Assembly (NCBI RefSeq): GCF_017357005.1
Contig: NZ_CP071589.1
Span: 2,542,001-2,606,000 of the forward strand
Source of the DNA: Staphylococcus simiae
Lineage (GTDB): Bacteria > Bacillota > Bacilli > Staphylococcales > Staphylococcaceae
Reading direction: 5' to 3'
DNA: 64,000 bases
Positions 37,503-47,756 of the stretch are shown here, in pieces. Within the stretch, counting starts at the first letter, position 1. Each line of letters begins with the position of its first letter. Under the pieces are notes generated by a model. The model was not told where the DNA came from. It made no database searches and saw nothing but the letters and a program-made list of their open reading frames with translations. The position numbers were made by a program, and so were the translations under genes.

Positions 37503-38077
37503 TCAATCACGCCTTTCGACGATGGAATGACTTGTTCATTAGACGGAGTTAATGCTATTTTTAGCGCACGAGCAAACGACTTAAAAATAGCCTCAATTTC
37601 ATGATGTGTATTACCACCTCGAAGCAAATCAATATGTGTCGTTAAACGCGCATTAATCACTAACGATCTAAAAAATTCTTCTACAAGTTCAGTATCAAAG
37701 GTACCAACTTTTTCTTTACTGAACTGTGCATTAAATGATAAATATGGACGACCACTGATATCGACAACCGAACGAGCTAACGTTTCATCCATAGGAATAT
37801 ACATTGAACCGTAACGTGTCATATATGGGTAATCTTTAATCATATCTTGTAGTAACTGACCAATAACAATGCCAATATCTTCAGTCACATGATGATCATC
37901 CACATCAATATCGCCTTGAGCCTCTATTGTTAGAGATAAACCACTATGAAATGTGAACAGCGTTAACATATGATTCAAAAAGCCAACACCAGTATCTATT
38001 TTAGAAGCTATTGGTTCCTTAGTCAGTGTAATATTAAGTTGTGTTTCTGCCGTGTTACGTTGTTTTTGATATGTCAT
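37499..38077 (-). CDS. hisB: Imidazoleglycerol-phosphate dehydratase
   Basis: 192-residue monofunctional IGPD; there is no fused histidinol phosphatase domain. Manganese-binding motifs are GFLNHMLTLFTFHS, DDHHVTEDIGI and GNTHHEIEAIFKSFA. GGAG lies eight bases before the ATG. Overlaps the end of the aminotransferase gene by 23 bp. Confidence 0.97.
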   Translation of the reverse strand: MTYQKQRNTAETQLNITLTKEPIASKIDTGVGFLNHMLTLFTFHSGLSLTIEAQGDIDVDDHHVTEDIGIVIGQLLQDMIKDYPYMTRYGSMYIPMDETLARSVVDISGRPYLSFNAQFSKEKVGTFDTELVEEFFRSLVINARLTTHIDLLRGGNTHHEIEAIFKSFARALKIALTPSNEQVIPSSKGVIE

Positions 38078-39059
38078 ATTGCGCTCTCCATTCTTTGACG
38101 ATGTGTTCCAATTGCTGTAACTGCTCGACTGTTGCTATAGAATACCTCACTAAATCTTCCATACCTAATTCATCATAAAAACGAGGTTGAAAGCCTTTAT
38201 TTAAAATATACTGACCTAAGTGTTGCGCTCGTTCTCCTTGAGTTAAGACAAAGTTTGTGTTGGATGGATATACGGTCATCACATCTGCTACATAGCTATC
38301 AAAAATGGTTCTTAATTGTTGTGCTAATGCTCTTTGAATAGCGATAAACTGCCCTGTTTCTTTATCATGTTCAAATATATAAGTGGCAATATTCAAAGTA
38401 AGTACATTCAACGGATACGGGTGCTCAATGCGCTCAATAAGTTGAATTGTTTCAGGTGTACTTATTAAAACACCTAAACGTAGTCCTGCAATACCAAAGG
38501 CTTTGGACAATGTTCTCATCCTTAATATATGTGACGACATAGTTATTTCATAAGCATCCCCGTAGTCTAAATATGCTTCATCGATAACGAAATAACCTCC
38601 AATGTCTTGCATTTTGTTAGCTATAGCTGTTAAGAAAGAAAGATCATATTGCTTTCCAGATGGATTGTGTGGATTACTCATAATAAAGAAAGATGGTTGT
38701 ACTTCATCGATTCGCTGCAATATATCATTCAACTTGAAATCTAAAGTTTGTGTTGCTTGTACAAATTCAATAGGTCTTTGTACTTGCGCGGCATATGCTT
38801 GATACATAAAGAAATCTGGATTCAAAGTTAATACCGGTCCTTCTGGCATAATTAACATCAATTTTTGAATTAATTCATCCGAGCCATTTGCTGCAATCAG
38901 TTGTGCTGGTGATAGTTGATAAAATTGTGCATATGACTCTTTAAAATGTTGATACGCTTCATCTGGATATAAATTATAAGGTGTACTCGTTATAATCGAC
39001 GTCATCGTCTCATTATCCAATGGTGTTATGGGACTTTCATTTTTATCTATATAAATCAT
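38055..39059 (-). CDS. hisC: Histidinol-phosphate aminotransferase
   Basis: 334-residue PLP fold type I aminotransferase. Substrate-side AANGSDELIQ, SNPHNPSGKQ, the DEAYLDYG motif and the PLP-lysine motif RTLSKAFGIAGLRLGV (Lys about 190) are visible. The ATG at 39059 is chosen because GGAG precedes it, while the listed GTG touches the ribosome binding site. 15 bp behind hisD. Confidence 0.94.
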   Translation of the reverse strand: MIYIDKNESPITPLDNETMTSIITSTPYNLYPDEAYQHFKESYAQFYQLSPAQLIAANGSDELIQKLMLIMPEGPVLTLNPDFFMYQAYAAQVQRPIEFVQATQTLDFKLNDILQRIDEVQPSFFIMSNPHNPSGKQYDLSFLTAIANKMQDIGGYFVIDEAYLDYGDAYEITMSSHILRMRTLSKAFGIAGLRLGVLISTPETIQLIERIEHPYPLNVLTLNIATYIFEHDKETGQFIAIQRALAQQLRTIFDSYVADVMTVYPSNTNFVLTQGERAQHLGQYILNKGFQPRFYDELGMEDLVRYSIATVEQLQQLEHIVKEWRAQYDISKTT

Positions 39060-39074
39060 GTGGTATAACACTCC

Positions 39075-40325
39075 TTATTGTTGACGAATTAGAATAGATT
39101 GTTGGTGGTTGTAAAGTGATTCAACTTGGGCAGTATGTTGTGCAGCATCAGCAATGTCTTCAAATGTTTGTTGTTTCAAATTAATAACAGCATGTCGCGT
39201 TAAAAAATCATTTACTGATAAGCCATTGGTAAATCTAGCAGTTTGATTTGTTGGTAATACATGACTCGGCCCAGCAACATAATCTCCAATGACCTCTGGA
39301 GAATAATGACCGATAAATAATGCACCTACGTATTTGATGTGTTCAATATATTCTTGTGGACGATTCGTTTGAATAGATGCATGCTCTGGCGCAATCGTAT
39401 TCATTACTTTACATGCCTCATCCATGTCAGCAACGTGAATTAAATAATTATAATTTTTCATACTCGCTGCGACGATATCATATCGCTGGATGGTTGGAAG
39501 TATATTCTGAATTCTATGTTCTAAGTCTTCTAGTAGTTGATAGCTTTCACTAATGATATATGTACGTGCTAATTCATCATGTTCTGCTTGTGCAAATACA
39601 TCGTAGACAATAGCATCGAGATTGGCAGTGTCATCAATAATGACAGCTAGTTCTGTTGGACCTGCAATTTGATCAATGCCCACTTGTCCAAATAAATATT
39701 TTTTAGCATACGCTACAAACTGATTACCTGGCCCTACAATTTTATCGACCTTTGGTATGGTCTCCGTACCATAGGTCAATGCTGCAATACTTTGTGCACC
39801 ACCTACTTGAAATACTTGATCGACACCTGTGATATAACATGCAGCTAATACTTCTTGAGATAGACCTTTCGTTTGAGGAGGGGTCACGACAACAATATGA
39901 TCAACACCAGCAACTTTAGCTAACGTGGCCGTCATCAATACTGTAGAAGGATAACTTGCCTTACCTCCAGGCACATAAATACCCACTTTTTCTATTGGAT
40001 GATAGACTTCGAATGTTTCGCTAGTTGTAGGATTGTTATGATTGTCATACTTAATTTGTTGTTGATACGTTTTTATCCTGTCACAACTAAGTTCTAAAGC
40101 TTGTTTTGTCTTAGAATTTAATGTGTCATATGCCTCTTTAAGTTGATTTGCCGAAATTTCTAAATGCTCTGTTGCTGTATGGTCAAAGGTTAAATTGTAT
40201 TGCTTCAAAGCTTTATCTCCATGAAGTTTTACATTGTGACAAATCTCTTTAATAAGTGGATATAAGGATTCATCTAACGGCTCTTGTTCTGAAAATTCTG
40301 ATAAAAATTGTTGTGCGTTAATCAT
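39075..40325 (-). CDS. hisD: Histidinol dehydrogenase
   Basis: 416-residue NAD and zinc enzyme oxidising histidinol to histidine. Marks are [52 protein letters not shown] and the catalytic IAPEHASIQ (Glu-His). Overlaps hisG by 8 bp. Confidence 0.97.
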   Translation of the reverse strand: MINAQQFLSEFSEQEPLDESLYPLIKEICHNVKLHGDKALKQYNLTFDHTATEHLEISANQLKEAYDTLNSKTKQALELSCDRIKTYQQQIKYDNHNNPTTSETFEVYHPIEKVGIYVPGGKASYPSTVLMTATLAKVAGVDHIVVVTPPQTKGLSQEVLAACYITGVDQVFQVGGAQSIAALTYGTETIPKVDKIVGPGNQFVAYAKKYLFGQVGIDQIAGPTELAVIIDDTANLDAIVYDVFAQAEHDELARTYIISESYQLLEDLEHRIQNILPTIQRYDIVAASMKNYNYLIHVADMDEACKVMNTIAPEHASIQTNRPQEYIEHIKYVGALFIGHYSPEVIGDYVAGPSHVLPTNQTARFTNGLSVNDFLTRHAVINLKQQTFEDIADAAQHTAQVESLYNHQQSILIRQQ

Positions 40326-40932
40326 TCGCTACCGACACCTCCAATGATTGTATAAATTGTTCTATCTGTTGTGACTTTTTGAAATAAGCAGCTTTATTAG
40401 TAATTAATCTAGCCTCTATATCTTTAATATGTTGCTGTTCAACTAATCCATTCGCGGTTAACGTAGTACCTGTTTGAACGATATCAACGATGCCATCTAC
40501 CATGTCTACTACACAAGCTAGTTCTACTGAACCATTGAGTTTAATAATATCTACATCAATGCCTTGCGCTTTGAAAAATGCTTCGGCAGTCGTTGTATAA
40601 CTTGTTGCTATTTTATGAAAAGTTGTTATTTGTGGTTTAGCGGCAACTGCAAAGTGACAATGCCCAAATGGTAATGCTAGTAAATTATTAATATCATAAG
40701 GTTGTTCATCCAAAATGTCGCTACCTACTATACCTATATCGGCAATACCTTGTTCAACGTAGATAGGTACATCACTACCTTTAACTAAAATACATTCTAA
40801 ATCATTAACTTTTAATAATAATTGCCGTTGTCTTTTTTTGAGCGTGTCTGATAGCATATTAAATTGAATTCGATCTAAATAATCGATGAGGCTATCCATC
40901 AACCGCCCCTTCGCTATCGCAATTCTTAGCAT
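40318..40932 (-). CDS. hisG: ATP phosphoribosyltransferase, short form
   Basis: 204-residue catalytic subunit that commits PRPP and ATP to histidine synthesis. It lacks the regulatory ACT-like C-terminal domain, as in firmicutes that rely on HisZ. Marks are [33 protein letters not shown] and [14 protein letters not shown] (PRPP loop). 14 bp behind hisZ. Confidence 0.97.
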   Translation of the reverse strand: MLRIAIAKGRLMDSLIDYLDRIQFNMLSDTLKKRQRQLLLKVNDLECILVKGSDVPIYVEQGIADIGIVGSDILDEQPYDINNLLALPFGHCHFAVAAKPQITTFHKIATSYTTTAEAFFKAQGIDVDIIKLNGSVELACVVDMVDGIVDIVQTGTTLTANGLVEQQHIKDIEARLITNKAAYFKKSQQIEQFIQSLEVSVAND

Positions 40933-40946
40933 GCCTAGCCCTCCTT

Positions 40947-41762
40947 TTATAATGTCAATCCTAAACCGAAACCTTCTATAGCTCCTTCATAGTAACCACC
41001 TGTTAAGATACGGTCTCTATGAGTTAAGTGACACTGTATGAACAGTCCTTTGTAATAGGACCTTGGTGGCTGAGCAGTTAAATCTAAATGAATGTCATTA
41101 TAACCTTGGGCTAATAGCCATTGCTGCCAAACCTTTAACTCTTGGAGCGCAGTGTGTTTTGGTGAGATATAATGATCTAATTGATTGAACTGCGTAATCG
41201 TATTGTGTTGTAACAGTTGTATCACCGGATGACTAGATGATAAATGTTGTGCTAAACCCGACAAATTACGTTCTTCAATCATTGCTAATACTTCATTCGT
41301 TTGAAGCTCTTTTTCTAAAAGTGCATCTAGCAATTGATAATGACCTAACACAACGAAATTAACTTGATCATTTAACTTTGTCATTATGAAATCAATAAAC
41401 AATTGCAAACTATGCTGTACATTCGCTAATGTTGGCTGATAATGCTCTATGCCTACTTGAGTTGCTGTATCATTATTACGAATAATCATGCCTGTATACG
41501 CTACTTTTTCAGCATCAGTTGGATACATCGTATAGTAACGTAATAATTGGTCTGTAAAATCATTTCTCAAAGCATAAATTTGTCGATCGTGTTGCCAAAA
41601 ACTTCGCTCCCCCATCTGTTGTAAGTCTTCGTAATTTAATTGTTGCCAATCAAGTTTCTCAATAACATTAAAATCAACCAGACGATAGTTTTGTTGATTA
41701 AAGTATGATAAGAATGCTGTTTCTGTTTCCTTTAATGCTATGATTTGCTTTGCTTCTTTCAC
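40947..41762 (-). CDS. hisZ: ATP-PRT regulatory subunit (HisRS-like)
   Basis: 271-residue protein related to the histidyl-tRNA synthetase core. It is shorter than the usual 380-420 residues but close to the S. aureus form as I recall. It should form a hetero-octamer with HisG and confer histidine feedback. Motifs are weak, as expected ([35 protein letters not shown] near the C-terminus). First gene of the operon; GTG start behind AGAGGTG. Confidence 0.88.
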   Translation of the reverse strand: MKEAKQIIALKETETAFLSYFNQQNYRLVDFNVIEKLDWQQLNYEDLQQMGERSFWQHDRQIYALRNDFTDQLLRYYTMYPTDAEKVAYTGMIIRNNDTATQVGIEHYQPTLANVQHSLQLFIDFIMTKLNDQVNFVVLGHYQLLDALLEKELQTNEVLAMIEERNLSGLAQHLSSSHPVIQLLQHNTITQFNQLDHYISPKHTALQELKVWQQWLLAQGYNDIHLDLTAQPPRSYYKGLFIQCHLTHRDRILTGGYYEGAIEGFGLGLTL

Positions 41763-41985
41763 TTAGTCACCTCTTTTAGTCATCATTATTCTAAAATACT
41801 TTATTACTCTACCATGATAAAGTGTAATATGCATACTAAATTATCATTTTTACTAGTTAAAGACAACCTTTTTCTGAAAATTCTTTATTTTTAGTAGTGA
41901 AAAGGGGAATGAGCTAGCAGTTTTATTTAAATGAATAGATTCTATAAATAACTCCTCAGCATATAGTCTTTAACATAATTATTAA
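41763..41985 (-). promoter_or_regulatory. his operon upstream region
   Basis: A possible promoter TTGTCT, 17 bases, TAATTT lies at about 41838-41866 on the minus strand. No T-box specifier/antiterminator pair and no histidine-rich leader peptide was recognised, so the control mode is unclear. Confidence 0.35.
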
Positions 41986-42019
41986 TAAAACCCTCCACTT
42001 TATATTGTTAGTAGAGGGT
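41986..42019 (-). terminator. Deacetylase gene terminator
   Basis: ACCCTCTAC ... GTGGAGGGT hairpin with a TTTTATT tail, 15 bp after the stop. Confidence 0.82.
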
Positions 42020-42033
42020 CAATGTAGGCTATA

Positions 42034-43158
42034 TTATTTTTCGTAGTTCTTGTCACCTTTAAAATATTGGCGATCTACTTTACTATACACATCGATTGGG
42101 TTAAAAAATGGTTTAAGTTTTGATTTAAATTCAAATAAATTTAAACCATCAATTGCAACTCTATCTTGATAAACATTTGTAGGAGAGACCACAGTATAAT
42201 TGTTTGGTCCAACACCTGCAATAAATTTAAAGCCAGCTTCTTTCACTAAATAATTATATGCTGGTGTATGTCTATCTTGAGCACCATGTGGGAAGACAAA
42301 AATATCTGTCTTGCCAACAATTGGTACCACTTCTTTCTCCCATTTAGTCGTATCTCTTTTTATGCCATCTATTGGTGTTTTAGCAAAATTAATATGTCCA
42401 TATGAGTGACTAGCAAATGACCAACCATCTCTTTTCATAGCTCTAACAACTGCTTTGGCATCTTCTTTATCTTTATGATAATGCTTACTAGTTAATTCAT
42501 TGGTACGGTACCCTAAGACCCCTTCATATCCTGTTAAAGCTATTACACCTTTTTGACCATTTAAGGAAAAATCAGGATGCTCTTTCACAAATTGATTAAG
42601 GATTGGCACAATGTCATTATTAGATGATTGCGTCGCATGTCCTTTATGATCTGTAGTCTCAGATACAACTTCTTTATTTTTATTTAGTACTAAGCGGTCT
42701 GCATAACCGTTATGTCTCATATATGTATAATAGTTCATATCATCAATTGAAATAATTAATGGCTTTTTACCTTTTGGTAATTTTAAATGTTTTATTTTAA
42801 TTGGGTTGGACGATAAATCATATGCATCATGTGGATTAATAATCATAAAGTTATTTTTATATAATTCATTTAATGATTTTTTAAATTCACTTACTGTAAT
42901 CATCCAATCATTGTTTCCTTTAGCCTGGTTTTTTTCACGTGTAAAAGCAATTTTAGGGTCTGTAATTAATGGATGATAGAAAACATGATAAATTTGACCG
43001 TGGTAATCTTGCCAACTGTCATCAACTTTTGATTTATATTTAGCAAAAGGGTGCGATGCCTGAGCTTCATTTTTATGATTGGGTAGTGATGGGGAACAAC
43101 TACTTAATAGCACAACTGATATGATAATAAAAAACAGTGGTATATATCGTTTATGCAT
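42034..43158 (-). CDS. Lipoprotein polysaccharide deacetylase
   Basis: 374-residue exported protein. A lipobox LLSSCS puts the lipidated Cys at about 21. The NodB-like deacetylase domain (about 130-320) has ISIDDMNYY with the catalytic and metal Asp pair, the HSYGH metal motif and FVFPHGAQD. The substrate could be peptidoglycan, PNAG or another wall glycan. It differs from IcaB by its lipid anchor and length. Monocistronic, with GGAG before the ATG and a TATAAT -10 box near 43190. Confidence 0.88.
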   Translation of the reverse strand: MHKRYIPLFFIIISVVLLSSCSPSLPNHKNEAQASHPFAKYKSKVDDSWQDYHGQIYHVFYHPLITDPKIAFTREKNQAKGNNDWMITVSEFKKSLNELYKNNFMIINPHDAYDLSSNPIKIKHLKLPKGKKPLIISIDDMNYYTYMRHNGYADRLVLNKNKEVVSETTDHKGHATQSSNNDIVPILNQFVKEHPDFSLNGQKGVIALTGYEGVLGYRTNELTSKHYHKDKEDAKAVVRAMKRDGWSFASHSYGHINFAKTPIDGIKRDTTKWEKEVVPIVGKTDIFVFPHGAQDRHTPAYNYLVKEAGFKFIAGVGPNNYTVVSPTNVYQDRVAIDGLNLFEFKSKLKPFFNPIDVYSKVDRQYFKGDKNYEK

Positions 43159-43360
43159 TAACTTACTCCTTTCGTAACTTTATGCACAATTATACCACTT
43201 TTTTAATAAATTAATTAATTTTTCGATAAAATTTTTATATTTTATGTGTATTAACCTTTCCTATTCATAAAGCCTAAATAATGCACAAATTTAATTGCCT
43301 TATGATTACAATAACGCTATCAAATCTTTCAATATTTAACGCACTTATATCTTTATCTAT
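43159..43360. other. Upstream region of the deacetylase gene
   Basis: AT-rich. A TATAAT box near 43190 on the minus strand probably serves the deacetylase gene. No ORF seen. Confidence 0.4.
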
Positions 43361-43462
43361 AGTAGGAATAGGGGAGCCTTTAGACATACGTCAGTCTGAG
43401 TTCACACAACCCGCAGCCTAACTTTATGCGTGATGAACGGCTATATTACAACCTACCCTACT
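43361..43462. ncRNA. Compact structured element, possible ncRNA
   Basis: About 100 bp, richer in G and C than its surroundings. It can fold with nested pairings: AGTAGG/CCTACT (43361-43366 with 43457-43462), TAGG/CCTA, AGCC/GGCT (43375-43378 with 43439-43442), a hairpin AGAC...GTCT, and a longer arm GTTCA...TGAAC with an inner CGCA...TGCG. The result is a closed three-way junction. It touches the stop codon of the ECF T gene. Strand and family are unknown, and no known riboswitch was recognised. Confidence 0.45.
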
Positions 43463-44292
43463 TATTGCCATGGATTATAGAATCGTCCGCCATTTATGAA
43501 AAAGCATACGACTACTAATACAAGCAATATAATAGTAATGGCAATGACACCATAATCGATACTGTTAAACTTCTGACCCACATACCATGTTCTTTTTTTA
43601 TAATGTCCAAATTGGCGTAATTCCATTGCAGTGCTAATAGTATCTATTCTATCTAAACTTGAAAAAATAAGTGGTACTACAATATGACTAATACCTTTAA
43701 GTCTCTTCAACAAAGATGCTTTTCTAGACATTTCAAATCCTCTAGCTTGTTGTGCTAATGAAATATTATGATACGTTTCTTGAATATCCGGAATATATCG
43801 CAGTGCTAAAGCAACTGCATAACTAATTTTATAATTAACACCAACTTTATTTAAACTGGCAGCAAAATGACTCGGATTAGTTGTCATTAAAAATACTAAT
43901 GCTAATGGTACTGTACTGACATATTTAAGACATAAGTTACATAAATAAAAAAGTTCTTGTGACGTCACAGTGAATCGACCGATACCATCTAGTAAGACCG
44001 TGCGATGACCATATAATCTAACACCATATTCAGGGTCGAACAAGTATACTGCAATGATATTAATAACCGTAAAAAAGCCGATAAACTTAATGACAAAGCT
44101 CACTTGTCTCCATTTTAATTGAGACATTTTAAATAAGCCAATCGATATGATACTAATAATAATTAAATATCTTGTATCATAAGTTGTCATTGCAGCTATG
44201 GAGATACATAACAAAAAAATTAATTTTGCTGTGGCATTGATATGATGAATAACGCTATTCCCTTGATGATAACCTAATGTATTATCATTCAT
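43462..44292 (-). CDS. ECF transporter T component (CbiQ/EcfT-like)
   Basis: 276-residue membrane protein with five to six helices. The coupling motifs ALRYIPDI and AQQARGFEM (Ala-Arg-Gly) contact the ATPases. Energy-coupling module for vitamin-like substrates. Overlaps the ATPase gene by 8 bp and is last in a four-gene minus-strand unit. Confidence 0.9.
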   Translation of the reverse strand: MNDNTLGYHQGNSVIHHINATAKLIFLLCISIAAMTTYDTRYLIIISIISIGLFKMSQLKWRQVSFVIKFIGFFTVINIIAVYLFDPEYGVRLYGHRTVLLDGIGRFTVTSQELFYLCNLCLKYVSTVPLALVFLMTTNPSHFAASLNKVGVNYKISYAVALALRYIPDIQETYHNISLAQQARGFEMSRKASLLKRLKGISHIVVPLIFSSLDRIDTISTAMELRQFGHYKKRTWYVGQKFNSIDYGVIAITIILLVLVVVCFFINGGRFYNPWQ

Positions 44293-46000
44293 ATCGCTTC
44301 ACCTCTCTATCATACTCTATGAAATAACTAACGAATTGCTGTACGTTATTTATATTGAGTTGTTGTGCTAAAGCATACAGTGAAGTTTGACGTAAATTAG
44401 CTAATTCACATAATTCTGTACTATCTAACACAGCTATTGGTGTTGTATCTGCAATTAAACGTCCTTCAGCTATGACTAACGTGCGCTGTGTATACTCTAC
44501 TAATAAATGCATATCATGAGTAATCATTATAATTATCTTGCCTTGTTGGTTTAACTGCTCTAAAAATAACATCATTTCAGTATAATGTCGGTAATCTTGA
44601 CCAGCTGTTGGCTCGTCTAAAATAATAATTTGTGGATCTAGTACTAAAATTGAAGCAATAGTCACGCGCTTTTTTTGACCATAGCTCAAAGCTGCTATTG
44701 GCCAATTGCGATAAGTGTATAGTCCACAAATTGCTAGTACTTCCATGACACGTTGTTTAATATCTTCTTCAGCTATGTGTCTCAATCGCAGTCCTAGTGC
44801 TACTTCATCATAAATCATTTTTTCAGAAATCATATGGTTAGGATTTTGCATCACATAGCCCACTTCATTAGAACGTTCGCTAATGGACCAATGACTGAAA
44901 TCTTTATTATTTAACTTCATATTTCCAGTAGCTGGTACAAAGCCACAAATTGCTTTAGCTAAAGTAGACTTACCTGCACCATTATGCCCTACGATACTGA
45001 TCATCTCACCAGCATTAATAGTAAGATTGATATCATCTAAAACTTTTGAGCTATATGTTCCATACTGAAAATTTACATGCTCTAAGCTAAGAAGTGGCGT
45101 GTTATTGTCATTTGAATATGAACGATAATTTGCCGGTTTAAACCACTGCTGAATTGCTGTTTGAACTGCAGAATGATGCGCAGTAGCCTTCAAGTTTGCT
45201 AAATTTGGTATCTCTTGTAACGGTGCGTCAGCATATTTCAACACTCTGCTATATAAAGGTTCTCTAATACCCGCTTCAATTAATTGTGTGGATTTTAATA
45301 ATTGTGATGGCGTAGTATCTGCAATGAGATGCCCTTCTTTAAATAACAACACTCTATCAAACGTGTCATCTAATGCTTCTTCTAAACGATGTTCAACAAT
45401 TAGCATGGTTGTCTGTGTATCTTGATGTATTTGTTGTAACAACGACATGGTTTCAACACCCGTCCTTGGATCTAAATTAGCTAACGGTTCATCAAGAATG
45501 AGAATAGGTGCACGGTGAATCAAAATACCACCTAATGAAACACGTTGTTTCTGTCCACCTGATAAATCTTGCGGTCTATGATTTAAATGATGTTGGATGC
45601 CTACTTTGTCAGCCCAAAATGCAACTTCTTCTTGCATCTGATCTTGTGATTGTAGATTGTTTTCAAGTAAAAAAGCCATATCTTCAGCTGCTGTTAATCC
45701 AATAAATTGTCCATCCGTATCTTGTAAGACTGTTCCTACAATATTAGATCTTTCATGTAAATTGCCATCGACTGCATTTAAACCATTAATATATAATTCT
45801 CCTTTGATGTCACCTTTTATCTTGAAAGGAATAAGACCATTAATACAATTTAAAAATGTCGACTTACCACTACCTGACGCACCAATGACTAACACCTTTT
45901 CCCCAGGGAAGATATCAATATTAACATGATGTAACGTAGGTTCTGCTTGACTATGATACTGAAAACTAAAATCTTTAAACGATATAATGGGTTCAGTCAT
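44285..46000 (-). CDS. ECF transporter duplicated ATPase (YkoD-like)
   Basis: 571-residue fusion of two ABC ATPases. Domain 1 has Walker A GASGSGKS (39-46), signature LSGGQKQR and Walker B ILILDEPLANLD. Domain 2 has GHNGAGKS, the weaker signature LSYGQKKR and IIILDEPTAGQD. S. aureus orthologues carry the name putative HMP/thiamine import ATPase YkoD. It drives the neighbouring S and T proteins. Confidence 0.93.
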   Translation of the reverse strand: MTEPIISFKDFSFQYHSQAEPTLHHVNIDIFPGEKVLVIGASGSGKSTFLNCINGLIPFKIKGDIKGELYINGLNAVDGNLHERSNIVGTVLQDTDGQFIGLTAAEDMAFLLENNLQSQDQMQEEVAFWADKVGIQHHLNHRPQDLSGGQKQRVSLGGILIHRAPILILDEPLANLDPRTGVETMSLLQQIHQDTQTTMLIVEHRLEEALDDTFDRVLLFKEGHLIADTTPSQLLKSTQLIEAGIREPLYSRVLKYADAPLQEIPNLANLKATAHHSAVQTAIQQWFKPANYRSYSNDNNTPLLSLEHVNFQYGTYSSKVLDDINLTINAGEMISIVGHNGAGKSTLAKAICGFVPATGNMKLNNKDFSHWSISERSNEVGYVMQNPNHMISEKMIYDEVALGLRLRHIAEEDIKQRVMEVLAICGLYTYRNWPIAALSYGQKKRVTIASILVLDPQIIILDEPTAGQDYRHYTEMMLFLEQLNQQGKIIIMITHDMHLLVEYTQRTLVIAEGRLIADTTPIAVLDSTELCELANLRQTSLYALAQQLNINNVQQFVSYFIEYDREVKRYE

Positions 46001-46063
46001 AACTACCTCTTACCTTTCTACCTTCAAAGTTAATACGCTTCAATTGTGTTCTCAATACGAACA

Positions 46064-46618
46064 TTATTCTTTATGTAAACTACCTTTTTTAATTTGTGTA
46101 GCTGCATATGCTTTAATTAATAATGTCCCTATAATACCTACAGAAATGATATTTAACACTGCTGAAATCATACCTTGTGTGAAAACTTTATTTGCTGGTT
46201 CACTATATATTAAAATATCTAAAAATGGCGCAATAATTGCCCAACAAACAATGTTAGCTACAACTTGTGCGACATTAAAATAAACCATAGCTTTTTTAGA
46301 AAATTGTCCTGAAGATAAATTAATCTTCAAGCCAATCCAACCATATAAGAAACCAATAATTCCTGAACATATTACCCAACTCCACCAAGCACTACCATAT
46401 GTAGTGAAATCTTTTACAGCATGACCAATTAAACCAATCATTAAGCCAGCAAACGGACCAAATATAACTGAAATAAGTGATAAAAATGCATAAGAAGTCT
46501 CTATATTCGTATTTGGAAACCCTGTTGGAATGACTACAAAACGACCTAAAATAACGAACACTGCTGCGCCAATACCTATTGCGACAATTGTCTTAACTGA
46601 AATACCTTGTTTATTCAT
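46064..46618 (-). CDS. ECF transporter substrate-binding S component (UPF0397)
   Basis: 184-residue integral membrane protein with about five or six helices, of the UPF0397 / ECF-riboflavin-type S family. [18 protein letters not shown] is a typical stretch. The ATG at 46618 has AGGGAG upstream. The family name points to riboflavin, but its linkage here to a SAM-cleaving enzyme and YkoD-type ATPase leaves the ligand open. 63 bp before the ATPase gene. Confidence 0.87.
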   Translation of the reverse strand: MNKQGISVKTIVAIGIGAAVFVILGRFVVIPTGFPNTNIETSYAFLSLISVIFGPFAGLMIGLIGHAVKDFTTYGSAWWSWVICSGIIGFLYGWIGLKINLSSGQFSKKAMVYFNVAQVVANIVCWAIIAPFLDILIYSEPANKVFTQGMISAVLNIISVGIIGTLLIKAYAATQIKKGSLHKE

Positions 46619-46642
46619 TAACAACTCTCCCTACATTCATAC

Positions 46643-47494
46643 TTATTCTATACTTGGTGCTTTTGATAATTGAATTGTCCACTCGTTGCCAGTACCAATG
46701 TGATACAAATCAGAAAATGAATCCTGATTAACTGCCACACCAATATTGACTAACGAATTAACATATACTAATGGTTCTCCAACATTTACATCTGCAAATG
46801 AACGCGCGAACTTGATAATATTTTGATATACCTTGTTATTATGATGTAAGATAGTCACCACTAAATCATCACCATGTGCTACATTAAGATCTTTTAAATA
46901 GGAAAGAGGGATATTGGTCCATAACGATCCAAACCTAATATCAAGGACATCAATGCTGCCTGATAATACCCCATCATTAAGCTGTGCTTCTATAATTTCA
47001 AGTTCTTCTATAGAATTTAACGCTATTTCGCGACCTAGTTGCTCAAAATCAATCTCCTCTGCCGCCAATCGTGCACCATTATATGCATAAACATCTCTCC
47101 CATGAAATGTATGACTTTCTTCAGAGTGTGGTAATCGACTTGTCACTTCATTGATTTCAATCACCTTGTCAAGACCATCGTAATGCTTAATATGACTTAA
47201 AGAACCATTATCAGGTGTAATAATATAATGTCCAGTCGATGTTAAACATGCGATACTGCGACGATCACTACCTACACCAGGGTCAACGACAGATACAAAC
47301 ACTGTCCCTTTAGACCAGTATTTAACAGTTTGATATAAACGATATGATGCTACCCAAATATCGTATGGTGGTATTTCATGTGTCAGATTATTTACTTTAA
47401 TATCATCACTGACAGTATGTGCTACACCATACATCGCACTCACCGCACCATCACCTAAGCCAAAATCTGATTGTAATACTAAATATTTCCCCAT
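46643..47494 (-). CDS. SAM hydroxide adenosyltransferase (DUF62)
   Basis: 283-residue enzyme of the duf-62/fluorinase-chlorinase fold, which hydrolyses S-adenosylmethionine to adenosine and methionine. Marks are LQSDFGLGDGAVSAMYG (about 5-21), VVDPGVGSDRRSIA, the Asp-Arg-His-type FHGRDVYA and a C-terminal beta domain with GEPLVYVNSLVNIGVAVN. The ATG at 47494 follows GGGGAGG. It heads the ECF operon, 24 bp before the S component, so salvage of an adenosine- or methionine-derived compound may be linked to uptake. Confidence 0.88.
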   Translation of the reverse strand: MGKYLVLQSDFGLGDGAVSAMYGVAHTVSDDIKVNNLTHEIPPYDIWVASYRLYQTVKYWSKGTVFVSVVDPGVGSDRRSIACLTSTGHYIITPDNGSLSHIKHYDGLDKVIEINEVTSRLPHSEESHTFHGRDVYAYNGARLAAEEIDFEQLGREIALNSIEELEIIEAQLNDGVLSGSIDVLDIRFGSLWTNIPLSYLKDLNVAHGDDLVVTILHHNNKVYQNIIKFARSFADVNVGEPLVYVNSLVNIGVAVNQDSFSDLYHIGTGNEWTIQLSKAPSIE

Positions 47495-47756
47495 AAGTAA
47501 CCTCCCCAATAAATTATTGCTCAATATATTATTTGAATTTTCAGAATTATATTAAAATATTACGAGTTGTAACTAGTAAAGTCAACAGTATTTATAAGTA
47601 TTACGATAATTTTCCTCAGATTTTGAAAAATTGCCAAAATATAACATTATTTCGAATTCTAAATAAAATACTTGCATATTTCATACATAGGTGATATGGT
47701 ATTTATATTAAGTATAAAAAATATATTTATATAAACATAACTGGAGGATTTTTATT

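Noticed and set aside
41763..42033. T-box or His-leader attenuator before the his operon
   Set aside because: No T-box sequence, no specifier loop and no His-rich short ORF could be found.
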